In this document: positions 58,533-64,000 of the stretch, one piece after another
Numbering within the stretch: the first letter of the stretch is position 1
How the letters are laid out: each line of letters starts with the position of its first letter
Assembly: GCA_002353525.1 (NCBI GenBank)
Contig: DEJV01000052.1
Span: forward strand, 1-64,000
Direction: 5' to 3'
DNA: 64,000 bases
Source: Prevotella sp. UBA2739
GTDB taxonomy: Bacteria; Bacteroidota; Bacteroidia; Bacteroidales; Bacteroidaceae
Position numbers and translations under genes: made by a program
The notes under the pieces: generated by a model
What the model was told of the DNA's origin: nothing
Databases searched by the model: none
The model's input: the letters and a program-made list of their open reading frames with translations, nothing else

Positions 58533-61457
58533 ATGAAAAAAGGAATCCTTATCAGCTTGTTGACCACTGTGCTGCTGGCCGGCACAGCAGCCGCCAAAGA
58601 CTATCGCTCCATCAAGAGCGTGCAGGCAGTCAGCGTGGAGGTGCCCGTGGGTAATGCCCCGAGGCTCCCCTATCGGTTGTGGGTGGAATATTCCGACGGC
58701 AAGGGTGAGTACCGTCAGGTGAAATGGCTCAACTCGTCGGAGGCGACAGAGAAGGCCGAGGCCAATCCTGCCATCAATCCCATAGGTAACATATATAAGG
58801 TACGTGGAATGATTCTCGGCGACAACTCTACGCCGAACGGCTACCCCGTCTCTGCAGAGGTAAAGGTGGTGGCCGACGCCAAATCGGCCAAGGACTGGAA
58901 AGTGCCTTCCAACACTCCTGTGGCTGAGACGCTGCCGCTCGACCAGGTAAGCATCGACGGCGACAACCGCCTCACGTGGAACCGCAACCTCGACATCGAC
59001 CAGCTCATCAGCCTGCCGGTGAAACAACAGCTCTACAACTACCGCGACACCTACGGACTCTCCACCGAGGGCTATCCCGAGGCCGACGGCTGGGACTCGC
59101 CCACCACGAAGCTGAAGGGCCACGGCTCTGGCCACTATATGTCGGCCATGGCTTTCGCCTTTGCCAGCTGTCAGGACAAAGCGAAGAAAGCCATCCTCAA
59201 GCGCAACATCACAGAGATGGTGAACGGACTGCGCGAGTGTCAGGAGCGCACCTTCGTGTGGAACGAGCAGCTGGGACGCTACTGGGAGGCCCGCGACTTC
59301 GCCCCCGAGGAAGAACTGAGACAGATGCAAGGCACATGGAAAGACTTCGACCGCTATAAGAAAGAGTATCAGAAGTATGGCTACGGCTACCTGAACGCCA
59401 TCCCTGCCCAGCACTGCGCACTGATAGAGATGTACCGCGCCTACAACAACGAGAGCTGGGTGTGGGCACCTTATTATTCTGTACACAAGCAGCTGGCAGG
59501 TCTCATCGACATCGCCACCTATATCGACGACAAAGCCACTGCCGCCAAGGCTCTGCTCATTGCCAAGGATATGGGACTGTGGGTGTGGAACCGCCTGCAC
59601 TACCGCACCTTCGTGAAGAGCGACGGACGGCAGGACGAGCGGCGCGCCAAGCCCGGCAACCGCTACGAGATGTGGAACATGTACATCGCCGGCGAGGTGG
59701 GCGGAATGGCCGAGTCGCTGGCACGCCTCTCGGAGATGACAGGCACTGCCGAGGAGAAGCAACGGCTCTTAGAGGCTTCCACCTTCTTCGACAGTCCGGC
59801 TTTCTTCGACCCGCTGGCCAAGAACATCGATGCCATCCGCACACGGCATGCCAACCAGCACATTCCCATGGTGACGGGCGCCCTGCGCGCCTTCCGTGGC
59901 AACAACAAGCCTTACTACTACAATCTCGCCCAGAACTTCTGGACGATGATACAAGGCCGCTACCGCTATGCCATGGGCGGTGTGGGCAACGGTGAGATGT
60001 TCCGCCAGCCCTACTCGCAAATCACCTCTATGTGTACCAACGTCACCAGCTGGGGAGGTCGCGAGCTGCATCCCGAGCCGACCATCAACGAGACCTGCTG
60101 TGCCTACAACCTGGCAAAGCTGACGAAGGACCTGAACTGCTTCAACCCCGACGATGCCCGCTACATGGACTACTACGAGCGGGTGCTCTACAATCAGATC
60201 ATCGGCTCGCTCAATCCTCGTGAGTACCAGACGGTCTATCAGTATGCCGTGGGCCTCAACGCCTCGAAGCCCTGGGGCAACGAGACACCGCAGGCCACCT
60301 GCTGCGGAGGTACGGGTGTGGAGAACCACGTGAAATACCAAGAGGCAGCCTACTTCGTGAACGACAACACGCTCTGGGTGGCGCTCTACATGCCGACGAC
60401 TGCCCACTGGACGAAGAAGGGTGTCGTGGTGAAACAGGAATGCCAGTGGCCGGCAGAGCAGACCACCATCCGCATTGCCAAAGGAAAGGGTACCTTCGCC
60501 ATGAAGCTGCGTGTGCCCTACTGGGCTACCGAGGGCTTCGACGTGAGACTCAACGGCAAGAGCATCGCCACCCACTACCAACCCTCGAGCTACGTGGAGA
60601 TTCCTGCCCGTAAGTGGACCAAGAAAGATGTGGTAGAGGTGGTCATGCCTTTCACCAAGCATCTCGACTTCGGTCCCGACAAGATGGAGACAGCCCCGGC
60701 TTATGAGAAAAACGGCAAGACGGAATACACCCCGATGTGGGCAGGCACCTTTATGTACGGTCCGCTGGTGATGGCCACCACCGGCATCAACAACTGGGAC
60801 GAGGCCACCATCAACGTCAGTTCCGACCTGAGCGACGTCACCCTCAACGGTGCCAAACAGGGAACGGGTGCCGACGCACATCTCTATACCCTGAGTTATG
60901 GCGGACGTACGTTTATCCCCGATTATGCCTGCGACGAGCATGTGACCCACTATTTCCGCATGAACGTAGAGGCTGACCCGAATGTGAAATTGACGACGAC
61001 AGCTACCGATATCGACAAGTCGCAACTGCGTGAGCTGCTGCTGATTGCCAAGAGCCGTGCCGACGAGCAGCAGGCTTGGAATGCACTGGCCGTGAAAGTG
61101 CCTGAGTATGCGCCATGGGCCAAGCACGGGTTTGCCCGCATGACTGCCCAGTACGAGAAGACGCTGCCCTACATGGATGCACCCAAGGACCAATACTCAC
61201 AGGAAGAGATCGACAAGGCTGCCGGTGCTCTGAATGCCGTCATCAACACCATGCGCCCGGGCAATCTGCCGGAACTGGAGGATATGGATGAACTGATGCA
61301 ACTCCTGGAGAAAGCCAAACAACTGCCCGAGGATAACAAGGCCGCCAACCGCGCCATCGGCTATGCAGGCATGGTCATACGCTATGTCAGCGACGGCAGT
61401 GGTACGATGGACATGATTGAGCGTGCCACCAACCAACTGAAAGAGGTGCTGAAATAG
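58533..61457 (+). CDS. GH127/GH146-type beta-L-arabinofuranosidase
   Basis: A 974-residue exported enzyme (signal peptide ending TAAAKD). Residues about 25-115 form a Big_4-like Ig domain, about 130-560 the (alpha/alpha)6 barrel with GHGSGHYMSAMAF, and about 610-830 beta domains; the C-terminus has two small helical FIVAR-like modules. The zinc site expected in this clan is present: Glu520 with Cys522/523 in NETCCAYN, and Cys590/591 in ATCCGGTG. The family removes beta-L-Araf, as found on extensins and in pectin rhamnogalacturonan-II. Starts a rightward operon with GH97 and GH127. Confidence 0.88.
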   Translation: MKKGILISLLTTVLLAGTAAAKDYRSIKSVQAVSVEVPVGNAPRLPYRLWVEYSDGKGEYRQVKWLNSSEATEKAEANPAINPIGNIYKVRGMILGDNSTPNGYPVSAEVKVVADAKSAKDWKVPSNTPVAETLPLDQVSIDGDNRLTWNRNLDIDQLISLPVKQQLYNYRDTYGLSTEGYPEADGWDSPTTKLKGHGSGHYMSAMAFAFASCQDKAKKAILKRNITEMVNGLRECQERTFVWNEQLGRYWEARDFAPEEELRQMQGTWKDFDRYKKEYQKYGYGYLNAIPAQHCALIEMYRAYNNESWVWAPYYSVHKQLAGLIDIATYIDDKATAAKALLIAKDMGLWVWNRLHYRTFVKSDGRQDERRAKPGNRYEMWNMYIAGEVGGMAESLARLSEMTGTAEEKQRLLEASTFFDSPAFFDPLAKNIDAIRTRHANQHIPMVTGALRAFRGNNKPYYYNLAQNFWTMIQGRYRYAMGGVGNGEMFRQPYSQITSMCTNVTSWGGRELHPEPTINETCCAYNLAKLTKDLNCFNPDDARYMDYYERVLYNQIIGSLNPREYQTVYQYAVGLNASKPWGNETPQATCCGGTGVENHVKYQEAAYFVNDNTLWVALYMPTTAHWTKKGVVVKQECQWPAEQTTIRIAKGKGTFAMKLRVPYWATEGFDVRLNGKSIATHYQPSSYVEIPARKWTKKDVVEVVMPFTKHLDFGPDKMETAPAYEKNGKTEYTPMWAGTFMYGPLVMATTGINNWDEATINVSSDLSDVTLNGAKQGTGADAHLYTLSYGGRTFIPDYACDEHVTHYFRMNVEADPNVKLTTTATDIDKSQLRELLLIAKSRADEQQAWNALAVKVPEYAPWAKHGFARMTAQYEKTLPYMDAPKDQYSQEEIDKAAGALNAVINTMRPGNLPELEDMDELMQLLEKAKQLPEDNKAANRAIGYAGMVIRYVSDGSGTMDMIERATNQLKEVLK

Positions 61458-61476
61458 TTTTCACCGACCCTAAATC

Positions 61477-63492
61477 ATGAAAATGAGAAAAATACTGACT
61501 TTTGCCACCCTGCTGGTCTGGTTGACCGGCAGCGAGGCCTCAGCCAAAGACTATACCGTGGCATCGCCCAACGGTAAGAACACCGTAACGGTGAGCGACG
61601 GCATCAAGATCACCGTCAGCCACAACAGCCTGAAGGTAGTCGACCTCTTGGCAGGTCTCGACATCTCGACGGGGAAAGCTAGTGCTACAAGAAAAGCCAG
61701 TCCCACGAGCATCACGAGCGCCAGGAAGACCGGCATCACCAAAGAGACCATCCAGGCTACGTTCTACCGCCAGAAATCGTTCACCACAGCCTACTGCCAG
61801 CTTGACATAAAGCTCGGCAAAGACTGGGGCATGCACGTCAGAGCCTACGACGAGGGAGTGGCCTATCGTTTCTACACCACCAGCAAGAAAGAGGCGGTTA
61901 TTACCGATGAAATGGCCGATTTTTGCTTCCCGGAGGACAGCAAGGCATGGCTCGCCTATTCCACCAACGACCAGAAACCGTTTGCCATGGCCTTCCAGAA
62001 TTACTACGACGAGAACCTGCTCACCGAAGCCAAAGACAAATATGCCTTCCTGCCCGCCACCATCGAGCGTCTGCTGACTGACGAAGCTGGCAAGGGAACG
62101 AATGGCGGTGTGAAGGTGACCCTGCTCGAGTCCGACCTCCGCTCCTACCCCGGCATGTTTCTCAAGGCCGATGGCACACACCTCAAGGCTGCCTTTGCCA
62201 AGTATCCGAAGAAGATGGCATACTACAAGTGGCGCGGCATGAGCTATGTGGAGACGACCGAAGACTATATCGCCAAAAGCACGGGACCACGCACTTATCC
62301 CTGGCGCGTGATGGCCATCACAGAGAGCGACACCGAGATGCCGGTGAACAACCTCGTCTATGCACTCGCCACACCCAACCAGACGGGCGACACCTCGTGG
62401 ATCAAACCAGGCAAGGTGGCCTGGGACTGGTGGAACGACTGGAACTTGAAAGGCGTCGACTTCGAGGCTGGCATCAACACCCGCACCTATCAGTATTACA
62501 TCAATTTCGCCGCCAAGAACCATATCCCCTACGTAGTGCTCGACGAGGGATGGTATGACTCCAGCAAAGGCGACATCATGAATCCCATCAAAGACATCGA
62601 CCTGCAGGGACTGATCGACTATGCGAAGGCCAAGAACGTGAGCATTGTGCTCTGGACGGTCTTCAATGTGCTCGACGAGCACCTGATAGAGGCCTGTGAG
62701 AAATACACCAAGATGGGCATCAAGGGCTGGAAGATCGACTTCATGGACCGCAACGACCAGACGGCCGTCGAGATGGCCGAGCGTCTGGCCAAGACGTGTG
62801 CCAGCTATCAGCTCTTTGTCGACTACCATGGTTATTTCACTCCCACAGGCATGAACCGCACCTATCCGAACATCCTGAACTACGAGGGAGTCTTTGGCAT
62901 GGAGGAGGCCCGCTGGGCCAAGAAGGACACCGACATGCCCCGCTACGATGTCACCTTCCCCTTCATCCGCATGATGGCAGGCAATGTCGACTTCACACCC
63001 GGAGCCCTTCGCAACGGCACCAAGGACAACTGGGTGGAATGCTATCAGAACCCCGTGTCGATGGGCACCCGCTGCCATCAGCTGGCCTGCTACGTCGTCC
63101 ACGACTCGCCCTTCACGATGCTCTGCGATGCTCCCACCAACTACGAGCGCGAACAGGAGTGCACCGATATCATCACCTCCATTCCCGACGCATGGGATGA
63201 GACAAGAATCCTGCAAGGCAAGATGGGTGAATATATCGTCACGGCCCGCCGCAACGGCAACGACTGGTATGTGGGCGGACAGACCAACTGGGACCGCCGC
63301 ACCGTCGCTCTCGCTCTCGACTTCCTGCCGGCAGGAGCGTCGTATGAGGCTATTCTCGTCACCGACGGCATCAATGCCAACCACCAGGCCGAGGACTACC
63401 GCGTTGAGCGAAAGACGCTCACAGCCCGTGACTCGTTGGACATCCGACTCGCCTCTGGCGGTGGCTTCGTATTGAAATTAATCAAAAAATAG
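61477..63492 (+). CDS. GH97 glycoside hydrolase, probable alpha-galactosidase type
   Basis: A 671-residue exported protein (signal peptide ending EASAKD). N-terminal beta-super-sandwich to about 290, then TIM barrel and a C-terminal beta domain. GH97 contains inverting alpha-glucosidases (SusB) and retaining alpha-galactosidases. WKIDFMDRND at 418-427 places an Asp (421) where retaining members have their nucleophile; I infer the retaining, alpha-galactosidase-like subgroup with moderate confidence. It starts 19 bases after the upstream gene. Confidence 0.87.
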   Translation: MKMRKILTFATLLVWLTGSEASAKDYTVASPNGKNTVTVSDGIKITVSHNSLKVVDLLAGLDISTGKASATRKASPTSITSARKTGITKETIQATFYRQKSFTTAYCQLDIKLGKDWGMHVRAYDEGVAYRFYTTSKKEAVITDEMADFCFPEDSKAWLAYSTNDQKPFAMAFQNYYDENLLTEAKDKYAFLPATIERLLTDEAGKGTNGGVKVTLLESDLRSYPGMFLKADGTHLKAAFAKYPKKMAYYKWRGMSYVETTEDYIAKSTGPRTYPWRVMAITESDTEMPVNNLVYALATPNQTGDTSWIKPGKVAWDWWNDWNLKGVDFEAGINTRTYQYYINFAAKNHIPYVVLDEGWYDSSKGDIMNPIKDIDLQGLIDYAKAKNVSIVLWTVFNVLDEHLIEACEKYTKMGIKGWKIDFMDRNDQTAVEMAERLAKTCASYQLFVDYHGYFTPTGMNRTYPNILNYEGVFGMEEARWAKKDTDMPRYDVTFPFIRMMAGNVDFTPGALRNGTKDNWVECYQNPVSMGTRCHQLACYVVHDSPFTMLCDAPTNYEREQECTDIITSIPDAWDETRILQGKMGEYIVTARRNGNDWYVGGQTNWDRRTVALALDFLPAGASYEAILVTDGINANHQAEDYRVERKTLTARDSLDIRLASGGGFVLKLIKK

Positions 63493-63500
63493 CAAACCAT

Positions 63501-64000
63501 ATGAAAAGACTATTGACCATCTTGCTGACGGCCGTCATCGCCACCACCGCCTCAGCAGCGAAGAAACAGGCACCAGCCCACGGCTATCCTATCAATCCGG
63601 TGCCGTTTACCTCTGTGAAAGTAACCCCGGGCACCTTCTGGGGACAGCGGCTGGAGGCCAGTCGTAAGGTGACCATCCCCCTTGCTTTCTCGAAGTGCGA
63701 GGAGACGGGTCGCTACACCAACTTCTCGAATGCAGCCCAGCACCTGAAAGACCCTTCGAAGGTATTCAAGGTGGGCGGACTGGCCTTCGACGATACCGAC
63801 CCCTATAAAACCATCGAGGGAGCCTCGTATATCCTGCAGACCTACCCCGACAAGAAACTCGTGGCATATATTGACTCCGTGCTCGATGTCATTGCCTCGG
63901 CACAAGAACCCGACGGCTATCTCTACACCTCGCGCACCCAGAACCCAAAAGAACCCCACGAGTGGGCGGGCGAGAAGCGCTGGAGCAAGGAAGAGGACCT
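63501..64000 (+). CDS. GH127 beta-L-arabinofuranosidase, cut by the window end
   Basis: The first 166 residues of an exported protein (signal peptide MKRLLTILLTAVIATTASAA). PFTSVKVTPGTFWGQRLEAS and KCEETGRYTNF match the N-terminal segment of GH127 enzymes. It starts eight bases after the GH97 stop. The catalytic zinc-cysteine motif lies beyond the window. A second beta-L-arabinofuranosidase in the same operon suggests a chain of such linkages in the target. Confidence 0.85.
   Translation, partial: MKRLLTILLTAVIATTASAAKKQAPAHGYPINPVPFTSVKVTPGTFWGQRLEASRKVTIPLAFSKCEETGRYTNFSNAAQHLKDPSKVFKVGGLAFDDTDPYKTIEGASYILQTYPDKKLVAYIDSVLDVIASAQEPDGYLYTSRTQNPKEPHEWAGEKRWSKEED

Overview
The window looks like chromosome from a gut or oral Bacteroidales, most likely the Prevotella group. 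Supporting signs are the SusC/SusD pair with a hybrid two-component regulator, many lipoproteins of the 'LxxC-SDDD' kind, the bacteroidete -7 promoter element TAnnTTTGC upstream of most transcription units (often only 3-9 bases before the start codon), and an almost complete lack of Shine-Dalgarno sites. No rRNA, tRNA, CRISPR array or insertion-sequence transposase was seen.

Layout. 0-17 kb is housekeeping: trpS, a DUF554 membrane protein, a TGS-kinase fusion, the menaquinone run menB-menC-menE, aroB, a TonB-type barrel, an S9 peptidase, and the leftward run rsmA, msrC, frr, rsgA. 17-22 kb holds a second outer-membrane barrel divergent from a histidine kinase/response regulator pair; the kinase gene has an in-frame amber codon in its first membrane segment. 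22-34 kb has menD (away from menBCE), queF, a Ca2+/cation exchanger, hsp20, a GH3 enzyme, a uracil-DNA-glycosylase-like protein, a small barrel, a GH89/acetyltransferase pair resembling two consecutive steps of lysosomal heparan sulfate breakdown, and an EamA exporter. 34.4-40.3 kb is an accessory island: an EcoRI-type DNA methylase followed by a DUF262-HNH protein, preceded by a strongly structured RNA and an inverted repeat at the methylase start, bracketed by short direct repeats and 22-bp tandem arrays; then an unknown gene, a long repeat-rich intergenic region, a HIRAN protein and a small unknown gene. 40.3-64 kb is a polysaccharide utilisation locus: susC, susD, a DUF4859 lipoprotein, a BACON/HExxH lipoprotein, a CotH lipoprotein, an HExxH-GH43 fusion and the HTCS regulator leftward; and GH127/146, GH97 and a second GH127 (cut by the window end) rightward. 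The enzyme set (beta-L-arabinofuranosidases, GH43, a probably retaining GH97, two putative metallopeptidase domains) would fit plant hydroxyproline-rich glycoproteins such as extensin.

Two repeat systems run through the window. Six copies of a 128-152 bp element (arms of 8-bp units of the type GGTACGAR around a conserved ~55-bp core) lie just after stop codons, always in the same polarity relative to the gene they follow. Separately, arrays with a 7-bp period sit at gene junctions and, once, inside the menC coding sequence.
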